Notes under the pieces: model-generated
Told to the model about the DNA's origin: nothing
The model's input: the letters and a program-made list of their open reading frames with translations, nothing else
Database searches by the model: none
Program-made: the position numbers and the translations under genes
Shown: positions 1 to 9,155 of the stretch, piece by piece
Layout: each line of letters opens with the position of its first letter
Position numbering within the stretch: the stretch's first letter is position 1
From: CAYQCE01 sp964415885
Lineage (GTDB): Bacteria > Zixibacteria > MSB-5A5 > JAABVY01 > JAHJOQ01
Direction of reading: 5' to 3'
Length of the DNA stretch: 64,000 bases
Assembly (NCBI GenBank): GCA_964415885.1
Contig: CAYQCE010000003.1
Coordinates: 44,524 to 108,523 of the forward strand

Positions 1-60
1 ATTTCTGTACTTTCGTGTATCATTCCGAAATGGCGATTAAAGCCTCTATCGCTCGGCGCT

Positions 61-570
61 TTAGTCCAACCGATCATCGGCTTGCGGCGTCTCATCCGCC
101 TTTCCGATACCGATTCTGATCATATCCCTGTTCATCCGACGAACACCGCTCAGGTCCCTCAGCAACTGCAGATCGGAACCGGCTTCATCCGAGTTCTCGT
201 CGCGATCTATCGGTTTGAAATCTGCTCCAGATTCCGATTCAGCCGCTTTCGAAGCTTCGAACGACTCGAAGTGCTCCATCAGGAGCTTCGATATCCCAAA
301 AGCATCGCTGTCAGCGATCTTGTCGGCGACTGCTTGATCGGCGACGGACATCATCACGTCTTGACCGAAACCGAAATCACTCTTGTCACTAACGCTCTTG
401 ATTGACTGACGCATGGTTTTGAGAAGCTGATATACGAAAAGCGCCTCGAAGTCCCGAGTCGCTTTCTGAAGCTTGCGCCTTTCGTATTTCGGATCAACCT
501 TGCCGACTTCTTTGAAGCCTTCTTCAGATTGCTTGTTCTCCGCTATACTCTTAAGCGCCATGAAATCCAT
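61..570 (-). CDS. flgJ: FlgJ-like rod-binding protein (no muramidase domain)
   Basis: The 169-residue protein carries the rod-binding domain of FlgJ (about residues 30-105, with the pattern RDFEALFVYQLLKTMRQS and a later GFGQDVMMSVADQAVA stretch). Members of the family cap or chaperone the growing flagellar rod in the periplasm. The C-terminal glucosaminidase domain of enterobacterial FlgJ is absent, and the last 60 residues are acidic and low in complexity, so a separate hydrolase must open the wall. It is the last gene of the flgF-G-A-H-I-J operon. A GGAG sequence 8 nt upstream supports the start; an internal Met at codon 4 is possible. The function is firm from both domain and context. Confidence 0.88.
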   Translation of the reverse strand: MDFMALKSIAENKQSEEGFKEVGKVDPKYERRKLQKATRDFEALFVYQLLKTMRQSIKSVSDKSDFGFGQDVMMSVADQAVADKIADSDAFGISKLLMEHFESFEASKAAESESGADFKPIDRDENSDEAGSDLQLLRDLSGVRRMNRDMIRIGIGKADETPQADDRLD

Positions 571-594
571 GCTTATTCTCCGCTACCGCAATCA

Positions 595-1710
595 CTACAG
601 TATGATCAGTTCGGCCCGTAAGGCGCCCGCCTGTTTCAGTGCCTGGAAGATCGCTATGATATCACGTGGCGTTGCGCCGATACCATTCAGCGCCGCTGCG
701 ACCTCGGATATATTAGTCCGCTCTTCCATAGCCACCACCCGAGCCGCCTCATCCTCTACCTCTATAAAGCTCTCCTGAGACTTCACTGTCTCACCCTTCG
801 AGAACGGGGCCGGCTGAGATATTATCGGTATCGACTTGACCGCTATCGTGATAGTACCATGTGCGAGAGCGACTGGTGCGATCGATACGTGTTCGCCGGC
901 TACTATGGTTCCGGTCTTTTCGTTGATAACGACCCGCGCAGGTGTATCCGGCTCGACTCTGAGATTTTCTACGGTTGAAACGAACTGCACCCATCCCGAT
1001 TTCATCTGAAGCGAATCGGGTACGACGAGTTCAATCGTGCTCTGATCGAGTGGATACGCGCTTCCGGGAAACACCTCGTTAATGCAGTCTTTCAGACGGT
1101 CCGCAGTCGTGAAATCCGGATTGTAGAGGCTTAGCTGAAGCACCTTGAGGTCGAAATCCTCCATCGAGTATCCGATATTCACATCCAGTCCCCCCGGAAT
1201 CCTTCCCACAAGCGTATAGTTGTTGACGATCTTGTTGTTGTCATCCACCTGCACATTGAAACCACCGATCGAGATCGGCCCCGACGCATAGCCGAATATC
1301 CGGCCGTCGACCGACTTCATAGGCGTCAGAAGCAGGCTTCCACCTTTTAGGGAAGTAGCATCGCCAAGGGAGGAGACTGTTACATCGATGCTACTTCCCT
1401 TTTTTGTGCCAGGAGGAAGAGCAGCCGTCACTACTACTGCAGCAACGTTCTTTACCTTAACCTTCTCGACCGGTACTGTCACCCCCATACGCTGGAGCAT
1501 ATTGACCAGAGACTGCACGGTGAACACGGTTCCCTTGCCATCCCCCGATCCCTCCAGCCCAACAACGAGACCGTAACCGATCAGAGACACTTCGTTTTGA
1601 CTGTTGATTTTAGCTATGTCCTTTAGCCGAACCGAAGCGAACGACTTCGCCGCAAACCACAGTGTCGGCACGATAATCAGTATCAGAAATAGAATCGTTC
1701 TCTTCTTCAT
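595..1710 (-). CDS. flgI: Flagellar P-ring protein FlgI
   Basis: At 371 residues this is the normal length for FlgI, which forms the periplasmic P ring, the bushing of the rod in the peptidoglycan layer. A signal peptide spans about residues 1-25 (MKKRTILFLILIIVP then AKSFA). The mature start SVRLKDIAKI and the GYGLVVGLEGSGDG motif are characteristic, and the C-terminus ends in the usual hydrophobic ALRAELIIL. A GAGG sequence 7 nt upstream fits the start. It lies 9 nt after flgH and 24 nt before flgJ in the same operon. An L ring and a P ring together imply an outer membrane. Confidence 0.96.
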   Translation of the reverse strand: MKKRTILFLILIIVPTLWFAAKSFASVRLKDIAKINSQNEVSLIGYGLVVGLEGSGDGKGTVFTVQSLVNMLQRMGVTVPVEKVKVKNVAAVVVTAALPPGTKKGSSIDVTVSSLGDATSLKGGSLLLTPMKSVDGRIFGYASGPISIGGFNVQVDDNNKIVNNYTLVGRIPGGLDVNIGYSMEDFDLKVLQLSLYNPDFTTADRLKDCINEVFPGSAYPLDQSTIELVVPDSLQMKSGWVQFVSTVENLRVEPDTPARVVINEKTGTIVAGEHVSIAPVALAHGTITIAVKSIPIISQPAPFSKGETVKSQESFIEVEDEAARVVAMEERTNISEVAAALNGIGATPRDIIAIFQALKQAGALRAELIIL

Positions 1711-1719
1711 GACATATCC

Positions 1720-2304
1720 TCAGAAGAGCCAGTTTAGAAATCTGATTATTATTCCCGGTCGAGCACCGGTCGAAACCGGGCCCTTGCCGCGGTATGATAT
1801 CTGCGCATCGGCGATGTTGTATGACTCCACGGTGTTGTCTGAATTGATGTCCTGCGATCGCACGATGCCGGAGAGGGTCAGCGTTTCATCATCATTGTTA
1901 ATTGTAATCACACGGTGCCCCTCGATCACGAGGTCACCGTTGTGACGGACAGCGATCACTCTCACTGTCATATTCGCCTTCAGTTGGCCCTGCCTGCTGC
2001 TGTTTCCGCTTCCCTTGTATTCATTCGTGTTCTCGCCGGACGCGCCGAAGAGCGGGATGAAATCGAGCGTTCCGACTCCCGGGCCGCCCCTGGTATCAAA
2101 CTTCCCTTCCTTCTTGACATCCGTCTGCATGCGGTTTGACGCCTGCGCGTCCTCGTAGATTTTCACCGTAAGAATGTCGCCCACGTCATGAGCTTTTATA
2201 TCCGTGAACAGGCTGCCCGAACCATCGACTAGAGATCTCGCTCCGCACGGTACTGCAAGCAGGATCGACATGATCAGAATTGACAATATTATTGCAGGTC
2301 GCAT
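1720..2304 (-). CDS. flgH: Flagellar L-ring protein FlgH
   Basis: FlgH forms the outer-membrane L ring of the flagellar basal body. The protein has 194 residues, shorter than the roughly 230 of enterobacterial FlgH. An N-terminal signal of about 20 residues is followed by SLFTDIKAHDVGDILTVKIYED, the family hallmark, and by HNGDLVIEGHR later. FlgH is usually a lipoprotein. Here the only candidate acylation site is Cys20 in LLAVPCGA, where Pro at -1 makes a weak lipobox, so lipidation is uncertain. GAGGTGAT lies just upstream of the start. The gene sits between flgA and flgI. Confidence 0.94.
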   Translation of the reverse strand: MRPAIILSILIMSILLAVPCGARSLVDGSGSLFTDIKAHDVGDILTVKIYEDAQASNRMQTDVKKEGKFDTRGGPGVGTLDFIPLFGASGENTNEYKGSGNSSRQGQLKANMTVRVIAVRHNGDLVIEGHRVITINNDDETLTLSGIVRSQDINSDNTVESYNIADAQISYRGKGPVSTGARPGIIIRFLNWLF

Positions 2305-2313
2305 ATAATCACC

Positions 2314-3000
2314 TCACCTGTTCACTATTACGACGCCCTCGGATTCGACTTCCGCCTGAAGACGCTTTCTCGTTTCCTTGTTCATGACATTGATCCGATC
2401 TCCAACACAGCCGTCCTCTTTCGCGACTCCAAGTGTCGAAATATCGAGTGAGCCGATTGCACAGCGTATCACGACCTCGTCGCCGCGAGCGATAACAGGA
2501 ATTCGCTCGACCATGCGATACTCGAGGGCCTCACCCGCCCGAATGGTCTTGTCCGCACGCATGGAATCGAGTTTCACACTCGGTCGGACTATCTTGTCGA
2601 GATCGTAGGTGACGTCACAACGCTCGACGCGAAAATCACCCGGGTCGATATCCTCGCCGCGGTCTATCTTCCGATTTGCGACGTACGCCTCCTCGTAGAT
2701 CCGAACTCGTGCAGACGATGAAAGCGTCTTGATCGTTACGCCGTTGCGGACGATGTCATATTTCAGCGAGTAGCTTCCGCGCGGCGGGGAAGTCATATTC
2801 GAGTAGACACGGAGCGAATCCGTTGGCCGGAGTTCATCAAAAGATCGATTCTTCCGGACACTGACAACGACCGATTCGGGATCCAAATCGAAGCGAGTGA
2901 CGATGTAGTCACGGGTCGCGTTGAGGACTCTCTCGTTTGCGAGTATCTCACTTCCTGTGAGACAGATCAGAATCAACAATCCAATGTTGAAGTATTTCAT
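2314..3000 (-). CDS. flgA: Flagella basal-body P-ring formation protein FlgA
   Basis: FlgA is a periplasmic chaperone needed for assembly of the FlgI P ring. The 228-residue protein has a signal peptide (about residues 1-21, ending SEILANE), an N-terminal beta-rich part and a C-terminal SAF-type domain (about 100-228) with KIDRGEDIDPGDF and IRAGEALEYRMVE. It lies 5 nt downstream of flgG and 9 nt upstream of flgH, which fits translational coupling in the operon. Length and position match the family, and no key part is missing. Confidence 0.92.
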   Translation of the reverse strand: MKYFNIGLLILICLTGSEILANERVLNATRDYIVTRFDLDPESVVVSVRKNRSFDELRPTDSLRVYSNMTSPPRGSYSLKYDIVRNGVTIKTLSSSARVRIYEEAYVANRKIDRGEDIDPGDFRVERCDVTYDLDKIVRPSVKLDSMRADKTIRAGEALEYRMVERIPVIARGDEVVIRCAIGSLDISTLGVAKEDGCVGDRINVMNKETRKRLQAEVESEGVVIVNR

Positions 3001-3005
3001 ATTAC

Positions 3006-3794
3006 CTATCTCTTTAAGTTATTGGCGATTCCCGACATATCATCCGATGTCTGGATCGCCTTCGAGTTCATCTCGTATCCTCTCTGAGCGACAATCATGT
3101 TGACCATCTCGGTGACAACATCCACGTTGGACATCTCGAGATAGCCCTGAGCGATAGTTCCAAGCCCTTCTTCACCGGCGACTCCAATGATGGGCTCACC
3201 CGAGGCGGCGGTCTGAGCATACAGGTTGTGTCCCATCGCCTCCAGACCGGCCGGATTGATGAACTTCGCCAGTTCGATCTGTCCCAGCTCCTGCGGATCG
3301 GTCTGACCGACTATCTTCGCATGAACCGTACCATCGAAACCGATGTGAATCGACTCCGCATCTTCCGGTACCGTAATCTCCGGGAACATGAAATAGCCGT
3401 CGGATGTGGTGATCTGACCTTCAGCGGACAGCTTGAACGAGCCATCGCGAGAGTAGCCTATCGTCCCGTCCGGAAGTGTGATCTGGAAGAACCCGTTACC
3501 CTCGATCGAAAGGTCGAGTGCGTTGCCTGTCTGCTGAAGCTCCCCCATCTGGAACTGACGTGTCGTGGCGACCGGTCGCGTCCCGTATCCGACCTCCAGA
3601 GATGTCGGAACACGGGTCCCCGGTGAAGCCGAAGTTCCCGCCGGTCGCAGATTCCGATAGAGAACATCCTGAAACTCGAGATTGCTCTTCTTGAATCCCG
3701 TCGTATTGACATTCGCGAGGTTGTTCGCGATGTTATCAACATTCATTTGCTGTGCGGCCATTCCGGAGGCCGCGGTTCTCATTGCCCTTAACAT
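3006..3794 (-). CDS. flgG: Flagellar distal rod protein FlgG
   Basis: FlgG forms the distal rod of the flagellar basal body. The 262-residue protein starts with the flagellar rod N-terminal motif (MRTAASGMAAQQMNVDNIAN, then NLANVNTTGFKKS) and ends with the C-terminal helix motif (SNVDVVTEMVNMIVAQRGYE, then KAIQTSDDM). A central domain contains LDLSIEGNGFFQI. These N- and C-terminal helices pair to build the rod. AAGGTGG lies 7 nt before the start. The flgF stop is 16 nt upstream and the flgA start is 5 nt downstream. Confidence 0.97.
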   Translation of the reverse strand: MLRAMRTAASGMAAQQMNVDNIANNLANVNTTGFKKSNLEFQDVLYRNLRPAGTSASPGTRVPTSLEVGYGTRPVATTRQFQMGELQQTGNALDLSIEGNGFFQITLPDGTIGYSRDGSFKLSAEGQITTSDGYFMFPEITVPEDAESIHIGFDGTVHAKIVGQTDPQELGQIELAKFINPAGLEAMGHNLYAQTAASGEPIIGVAGEEGLGTIAQGYLEMSNVDVVTEMVNMIVAQRGYEMNSKAIQTSDDMSGIANNLKR

Positions 3795-3810
3795 ATTTGC
3801 ACCACCTTAA

Positions 3811-4545
3811 TTAGCTTTTTGAACCTACCTCATTGACCGTTTTGCCGAGTGTCTCGTCCTCGATCTGTATCGCCTTCTGGCTCGATTCATATTCTCTAAA
3901 TGACTGGATCATGTCGACCATCTCACGGATGACATCCACATTTGCAGTCTCGATGTACCCCTGACGAACCCACAGCCGCTCGGGATCGATCGGTTGCTCG
4001 TCCTCCGGGGCTCTGAACACGCTCCCGTCCAGGCGTTCCAGCCGCTGCATGTTTTCGAACGTAACGAGCTGAAGTCTACCTCTCTCCTCGCCGTTGACCA
4101 TCACGAAGCCGTCAATGCCGACTATAATCTCGCTACCGGGCTCTATCTGAATCGGTCCGGCATCAGTCTGCAGCGCATAGCCGTCGGGAGTCGTAACCAG
4201 CCCTTCGGGGGAAACGCTGAAGTTGCCGGCCCTCGTATAGAGATTCCGGCCATCTTCCGATTGCACGACCATAAATCCCCGTCCGTCAAGCGCGAGATTC
4301 ATCGGATCGCCCGTGCGCTCGAGCACTGACTGCGAGTAATCGGTGTAGATATCGTCGTACATTGGAATCTCCCATGTCTCCTGCTTCGGCATGAAACGAT
4401 CCCTCGCCTGACTAAGCTCCTGGAGGAACATTCCCTCACGCTTGAAGCCGGGCGTGGATGCGTTGGCAAGATTGTTCGAAATGACTTCCTGTTTCTTGAT
4501 CTGTGGCAGCATTCCGGATGCTGCTTTGTAAATTCCTTTAATCAT
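3811..4545 (-). CDS. flgF: Flagellar proximal rod protein FlgF
   Basis: This 244-residue paralogue of FlgG heads the flagellar operon in this window. It has the rod N-terminal motif (YKAASGMLPQIKKQEVISNN, LANASTPGFKRE), the core LALDGRGFMVVQ and the C-terminal ANVDVIREMVDMIQSFREYE helix. Its place just before flgG, shorter length and sequence support FlgF, a proximal-rod component, over FlgG. GGAGAGAT immediately precedes the ATG. No convincing sigma-28 or sigma-54 promoter could be seen in the 227 bp upstream. Confidence 0.9.
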   Translation of the reverse strand: MIKGIYKAASGMLPQIKKQEVISNNLANASTPGFKREGMFLQELSQARDRFMPKQETWEIPMYDDIYTDYSQSVLERTGDPMNLALDGRGFMVVQSEDGRNLYTRAGNFSVSPEGLVTTPDGYALQTDAGPIQIEPGSEIIVGIDGFVMVNGEERGRLQLVTFENMQRLERLDGSVFRAPEDEQPIDPERLWVRQGYIETANVDVIREMVDMIQSFREYESSQKAIQIEDETLGKTVNEVGSKS

Positions 4546-4772
4546 GCTATCTCTCCGCCCGATGATTCAGCGAAAGGCATGCCGGGGACAGATGACCGGG
4601 CGTAAGAGTCTCAATCGAGATTTGCAAGTTGCGGGGAATCAACGGGATGTAGACATCGATGCAATTCTGCGGCTCGGCAGGGACGGCTGCTCAACACCTC
4701 ATGCAAACCAGGTTATTGGAAAGAATTTCCGCAGTACCGGGAGAGGATTTCCTTTGTCACGCAATCAGAGAG
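4546..4772. other. Intergenic spacer upstream of flgF
   Basis: This 227-bp spacer separates the flgF start from the end of the glycosyltransferase gene, both on the minus strand. It should hold the promoter of the flagellar operon. I searched by eye for a GG-N10-GC sigma-54 pattern and for a sigma-28 GCCGATAA box and found no good match, and I saw no strong hairpin. Confidence 0.4.
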
Positions 4773-6602
4773 TCAATCGACGAGCCACGGAGCGACCTTG
4801 CGAAGCGCTTCAGCGTGCTCTTTAGCCCCATCGAGATCGCCGTAATCCTTGAGCGATCTATAAAGCGTGTAGCGAGTCTCAACCTGCAGCGGGTTCAGCT
4901 CGAGAGCGCGTCGGAAATAGTAGAGCGCTGAATCTGCCTCGTTCGTCTGGAGGAAGCTGAGGCCGGTGAAAAACTCAAGGACTGGAAAGTCGTGTCCACA
5001 CATCTTTGCAGCCTTCTGAAAGTGCTCGATAGCTTGTGACATATCTCCACCGGAAGCCGAGGCATATATATTCAAACCATCATGAACGTGATCGGCAAAC
5101 GACAGGTCGCTCAAGACCTCATTCGAATCCGCGAAATCGCCGGTTTTCTTCCAAACAAGCTTCATTTCGGTTCCGCCCATGAGAAAACCGAGCGTCGAGT
5201 AGTTCCTGCGGAAATGAGAATTGAGCACCAGAGCCCGCTCCGCGGGTGCCGAGGGCTTCTGTCCGGTAGAAAAGAGTATATAGTCGGGACGCTGATCGAG
5301 AAGGTACTTCGTATTGAAGTTGCGTTCCTTCCACGTTGTCTTCATGCCCTCAATTTTCTCGGGGTTCTTCGCTATCTCAGGATCGGTGAGCCCGAGCATA
5401 TCGATGATCTTCTTCCCTTTCAGTACATATGATACCTTACCGATCGTTGTCGTGGCGAGCGAGAAGCGCGATCGGTCTACACGCTTCAGATTCTCCGCCA
5501 TGAATGTCATCTTGTTCAGGAAACTTCGCTCGACAAGCCTGGTCTGTAGAATGTAATCCTTCGGGATGATCAGACTCCAGGCAAGGTATCCGACTACAAC
5601 CAAACTCGCCACAAGCTGCACGACCCTGCTGCCACTTCGCTCGATAACCAGGCGATACAACGCATAGGTCATGATGCCGAAGAGCATCGGCAGGACGGGC
5701 AGGAAGAACCTATGCACTTTCAGGACATCCCCGCCTACCAGTATGATGTAAACTGTATAGATTATGGATGCGAGCCACAGGAACTTGACTTTGTTCGGCA
5801 TTGACTTCAAGAACGCGAAAGGAAGCAAATAGAAGATACCGAACAAGCCGTAGTGATATGCGAACCGGGTGAAGTACTCGATTCCGCTGTTTAGATACTC
5901 GATCGACATGCCGGTCTTGGCATAAAATGGATTGGGCAGCAAATCGCCAAAGTAGTAGATCTTGAATATGGCGTACGGGATCAACAGCCCAGCATACATT
6001 CCCGCATAGACCGCGAGTGATCGAATTGCATCCCTCTTAACGAGTATTCGATAGATGAGAATTATCCCGAACAACAACCCACCCTCGGGCCTTGTGAGGG
6101 TTGCGATCACAAGCAATGCCGGCTGGACCGAAGGCCGCTTGAACTCAGCATAGATCGAAAGCGTGACCAGGAAGACGAAAAGTCCGGTTTCGAGACCGCC
6201 TATCACCCAGTAAGCAAGGGCGCCGTTCGCAGCGAGAAACGCAGGTGCGGCGAATGGAATCAGCCACCTCCTGCTGTCGCCAAAATCTCGGCAGATTTGA
6301 TATGCGAATACGAGTGTCAGCGCTCCGCTCGCCACTCCCAGCAATTTCGACGTGGCAATGATGGAAAAACCCATCATGGAAGCGAGCGATAGAAGCAGTA
6401 TCCAGAGGAAGTTCGTATAGCCCTCGACTCGCTCGCCGTAATTGAATACCAGTCCGTGGCCGCTCTGGAAATTCTCCACATAGCGATAGGATATGTAGGC
6501 GTCATCCTGAGTGAAGCTGAGCGAGACGGAGTGGAACACAAATGCGGCGACGATCACAAGCAGCAGTATTAGTTCCTGTATCTTGAATTCCCGTTCGGCC
6601 AT
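4773..6602 (-). CDS. GT-C family membrane glycosyltransferase with C-terminal TPRs
   Basis: The 609-residue protein has about ten hydrophobic segments in residues 10-350. In the first loop it has TQDDAYISYRYVENFQSGHG followed by GERVEGYTNFLW. An acidic DD pair in the first extracytoplasmic loop is the catalytic signature of GT-C glycosyltransferases that use polyprenyl-phosphate sugars, and this version most resembles the AftB-like and ArnT-like families. Residues about 515-605 form at least two TPR-like repeats (AIEHFQKAAKM, ALYYFRRALELNP). It probably transfers a sugar to an envelope or secreted acceptor; donor and acceptor are unknown. GAGG lies upstream of the start. It is next to the flagellar operon on the same strand, but the 227-bp gap gives no proof of a link. 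Confidence 0.72.
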   Translation of the reverse strand: MAEREFKIQELILLLVIVAAFVFHSVSLSFTQDDAYISYRYVENFQSGHGLVFNYGERVEGYTNFLWILLLSLASMMGFSIIATSKLLGVASGALTLVFAYQICRDFGDSRRWLIPFAAPAFLAANGALAYWVIGGLETGLFVFLVTLSIYAEFKRPSVQPALLVIATLTRPEGGLLFGIILIYRILVKRDAIRSLAVYAGMYAGLLIPYAIFKIYYFGDLLPNPFYAKTGMSIEYLNSGIEYFTRFAYHYGLFGIFYLLPFAFLKSMPNKVKFLWLASIIYTVYIILVGGDVLKVHRFFLPVLPMLFGIMTYALYRLVIERSGSRVVQLVASLVVVGYLAWSLIIPKDYILQTRLVERSFLNKMTFMAENLKRVDRSRFSLATTTIGKVSYVLKGKKIIDMLGLTDPEIAKNPEKIEGMKTTWKERNFNTKYLLDQRPDYILFSTGQKPSAPAERALVLNSHFRRNYSTLGFLMGGTEMKLVWKKTGDFADSNEVLSDLSFADHVHDGLNIYASASGGDMSQAIEHFQKAAKMCGHDFPVLEFFTGLSFLQTNEADSALYYFRRALELNPLQVETRYTLYRSLKDYGDLDGAKEHAEALRKVAPWLVD

Positions 6603-6643
6603 TGCGCCTCAAAGATACTCATTCGAACAGGGTGCGCAACTAT

Positions 6644-6673
6644 GAAAAAAAGGCGCGGCTCAAGCCACGCCTT
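6644..6673 (-). terminator. Intrinsic terminator after galT
   Basis: On the minus strand an 11-bp stem (AAGGCGTGGCT with AGCCGCGCCTT, one G-U pair and a 2-nt loop) is followed directly by seven T residues. It lies 26 bp past the galT stop and before the glycosyltransferase start, so it should separate these two transcription units. Confidence 0.85.
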
Positions 6674-6699
6674 GAAAACTCATTTCTTGTGCGCTGAAT

Positions 6700-7734
6700 C
6701 TACCTCGCCGACGCACTCTGTGTGGCCATGCTGGCGACAGTATCAATCTCATTCAGGAAGTCCGCCGCCTGCTCGGGCGGAGTCGGGTTGATATAAAAAC
6801 CGGTACCCCATTCGAAACCCGCAATCTTCGTAAGCTTGGGAAATATCTCCACGTGCCAGTGGTATTCCTTCTCACTTCCCTCGATCATCGGTCCGGAGTG
6901 GACCATGTAGTTGAACGGCGGATCATTCAACGCGAGTTTCAGCTTCAGCAGAACCTCCTTGAGAAGCGACGCAAACCCGGCGTAGGTGGCATCACTCGAT
7001 TTGTCAAAGTGGGTGACGTGCTTCTTGGGGATAATCCACGTCTCGAACGGGAATCTCGCCGCAAACGGCTGAATCGCAACCATCTCCTCGTTCTGACCGA
7101 CGACGCGCACTCCCTGCTGCAACTCCTGCCGGACAATGTCGCAAAAGATACAGCGTTCCTTGAAATCGTAGTATATCCGCGAGCCTTTCATCTCCTCGAG
7201 AACACGCTTGGGAATGATTGGCGTTGCAATTAGCTGGCTGTGAGCATGTTCGAGCGACGCACCCGCCGCTTCACCCTGGTTTTTGAACAACATGACGTAA
7301 CGAAAGCGGATGTCATTCCGCAGATCCGCCATGCGCATCCGGTAGGCATCGATCACCATTTCGATCTCCGGCACGGACAAGTCGACGAGATCGAGGTGAT
7401 GATGAGGCGTCTCGATGATGACCTCGTGAGCGCCGATGCCGTTCATCTTGTCGAACATACCCTCGCCTTCGCGATTCAGATCACCCTCGATCTTGAGTGC
7501 AGGATACTTGTTGGCGATCACTCTCAGCGTCCAGCCCGGCTTGTTCGCTGCGGACCTGTCGGGTCGAACTCCGAATATCTCCGGAGGGGTAAGATGTTCG
7601 TTTCCCGGGCAGAACGGACACATTTTGGGGTCACGGGTCTTCGGCGGGCTAGCAAAGTCCGAAGGACGCTTTCCTCTTTCGGTCGAAATAATAACCCATC
7701 TTCCGAGGATGGGATCTTTTCTTAGTTCAGGCAT
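6700..7734 (-). CDS. galT: Galactose-1-phosphate uridylyltransferase (GalT family)
   Basis: The 344-residue HIT-superfamily protein would exchange UMP between UDP-glucose and galactose-1-phosphate (Leloir pathway, cytoplasm). It starts with the family motif LRKDPILGRWVIIS. It has zinc-type cysteine pairs at C39-x-x-C42 and again in CIFCDIV, and an active-site LEHAHSQLIATP where His165 would be the uridylylated nucleophile. The usual HPH is HAH here, so a related sugar-1-phosphate nucleotidyltransferase activity is possible. GGAGAG lies upstream of the start. It follows the GlmU-like gene after 100 bp and is the last gene before a clear terminator. Confidence 0.87.
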   Translation of the reverse strand: MPELRKDPILGRWVIISTERGKRPSDFASPPKTRDPKMCPFCPGNEHLTPPEIFGVRPDRSAANKPGWTLRVIANKYPALKIEGDLNREGEGMFDKMNGIGAHEVIIETPHHHLDLVDLSVPEIEMVIDAYRMRMADLRNDIRFRYVMLFKNQGEAAGASLEHAHSQLIATPIIPKRVLEEMKGSRIYYDFKERCIFCDIVRQELQQGVRVVGQNEEMVAIQPFAARFPFETWIIPKKHVTHFDKSSDATYAGFASLLKEVLLKLKLALNDPPFNYMVHSGPMIEGSEKEYHWHVEIFPKLTKIAGFEWGTGFYINPTPPEQAADFLNEIDTVASMATQSASAR

Positions 7735-7834
7735 CTATCTCTCCCATTGCCCTGTTGTCAAACCGGTGATGTCGGCATATCCATACTCTATCTATCGTCA
7801 TTCGCACTCAATAGGTCAACCAACAAAAATTGAA

Positions 7835-9121
7835 TCATCCGAATCGGGCACGTCTCTCATCTGCAGAGTTGTCGAATATCATCTTAAACAGCTTCTCATC
7901 CAGATTACCGAATTCAACTTCTCGTCGTTCCATGACCGTCTTCGCAGTATCGACAGCTTTTTCCAGTTTATACTCCGTGAAGCTCCCGGAGCTGCCCCAG
8001 CTAAACGGCGGAACATACTTGTCTGCAACCAGTCCTGCGCCAAATACATTGCTCGCAAATCCTATCACGATTCCAGTATTGAGCATAGTTCCGATGCCCG
8101 TCTTGACATGGTCGCCGACAAACGATCCCGCTTTGACAAGTCCCGTATCTTCCTGACCGTCGCCGAGATCAACCCGAATCGTCCCGTAATTGTTCTTGAG
8201 GTCCGAATTCGTTGTCATCGCTCCGAGATTCACCCACTCACCGAGATATGCGTGTCCGAGGAACCCGTCGTGAAACTTGTTCGAGTGACCGAGTATGACT
8301 GACTCCTCAAGTTCCCCGCCGACTTTGCAGACGGGTCCGACCGAGCAGCCTTCCCGGATTTTCCCGCCGACTATCCTGCTCTTCTTTCCGATGTAGCACG
8401 GCCCCTGGACAAAACTGTGGGGTTCGATATGCGCTTCGGCATCAATGAACACGGGGCCCTCACGGGCGTCGATAACCACTCCCGCGTCCACACGCGACTT
8501 CTTGCCCAGCAGGATTCGATCATCCCGGTAAAGCGCGATGCGTTCATCAACAATAGCGACTTCATCTACCAGCCGTCTGTCGGCATTGGTCACTAGCCGT
8601 TCGAAATCACCCTCGATCTGCGACGGGTTGAGTGCTATGAAATCCCATATCTTGCGGACCTCGCAAATCTCTATGTCTTCCCGTGGCAGCTTCTTCAGAA
8701 TTTCCTTGAAATGCCCGTAACCCCAATATTGCATCGCCTGGAGATTAGTTGACTCGGAACTCTCCGGCGTAAGCACCGCTGCTGCAAGGTTGCCATCTTG
8801 AAGGTATAGCATCGATTTCTCTGCGGCCTTTAGACGGGATACGATATCGAAATCAGGCAGATAGCGGCCATTTATGAACACGCTCGCTGTATCGCTGATT
8901 CCTTTGAAGCTGTTGCAGGGGATATTGGTCTTGAGAGCCGTGATTGCCGCAAGATCGCCGCGAATGCAGAAACGCCCTGCGTAACCGTCGAAATAGGAGA
9001 ACCATTTCTGATAAATAAGATCTATGCCGAGGCGAAGCTGATAGACGGCACGATTGACAGTGAGTGGATGGAAGTTCTCGTAGTTGTCATCCTCGAATAC
9101 GTAGATATACGGACCAGCCAT
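7835..9121 (-). CDS. GlmU-like putative sugar nucleotidyltransferase (left-handed beta-helix)
   Basis: The 428-residue protein resembles the GlmU-family proteins common in Bacteroidetes and relatives. An N-terminal part (VFEDDNYENFHPLTVNRAVY, then LRLGIDLIYQ) stands in for the nucleotidyltransferase domain. A C-terminal left-handed beta-helix of hexapeptide repeats follows from about residue 210 (GPVFIDAEAHIEPHSFVQGP, YLGEWVNLGAMTTNSDLKNN). The classical GlmU GxGTRM loop is not visible, so catalysis of UDP-GlcNAc formation is inferred from family only. A GAAGGG sequence about 9 nt upstream supports the start. It lies between the aldehyde dehydrogenase and galT, consistent with sugar-nucleotide metabolism. 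Confidence 0.75.
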   Translation of the reverse strand: MAGPYIYVFEDDNYENFHPLTVNRAVYQLRLGIDLIYQKWFSYFDGYAGRFCIRGDLAAITALKTNIPCNSFKGISDTASVFINGRYLPDFDIVSRLKAAEKSMLYLQDGNLAAAVLTPESSESTNLQAMQYWGYGHFKEILKKLPREDIEICEVRKIWDFIALNPSQIEGDFERLVTNADRRLVDEVAIVDERIALYRDDRILLGKKSRVDAGVVIDAREGPVFIDAEAHIEPHSFVQGPCYIGKKSRIVGGKIREGCSVGPVCKVGGELEESVILGHSNKFHDGFLGHAYLGEWVNLGAMTTNSDLKNNYGTIRVDLGDGQEDTGLVKAGSFVGDHVKTGIGTMLNTGIVIGFASNVFGAGLVADKYVPPFSWGSSGSFTEYKLEKAVDTAKTVMERREVEFGNLDEKLFKMIFDNSADERRARFG

Positions 9122-9155
9122 CTTAAAAGCCCTTCGAGTTATCGCCGTGGTAGAG

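Noticed and set aside
1..23. Possible start of another minus-strand gene after flgJ (ATG at 23)
   Set aside because: Only about eight codons lie in the window and there is no clear ribosome site, so it cannot be supported.
4546..4772. Sigma-54 promoter upstream of flgF
   Set aside because: TTGCA-type -12 elements occur, but none has a GG at the required 10-bp spacing.
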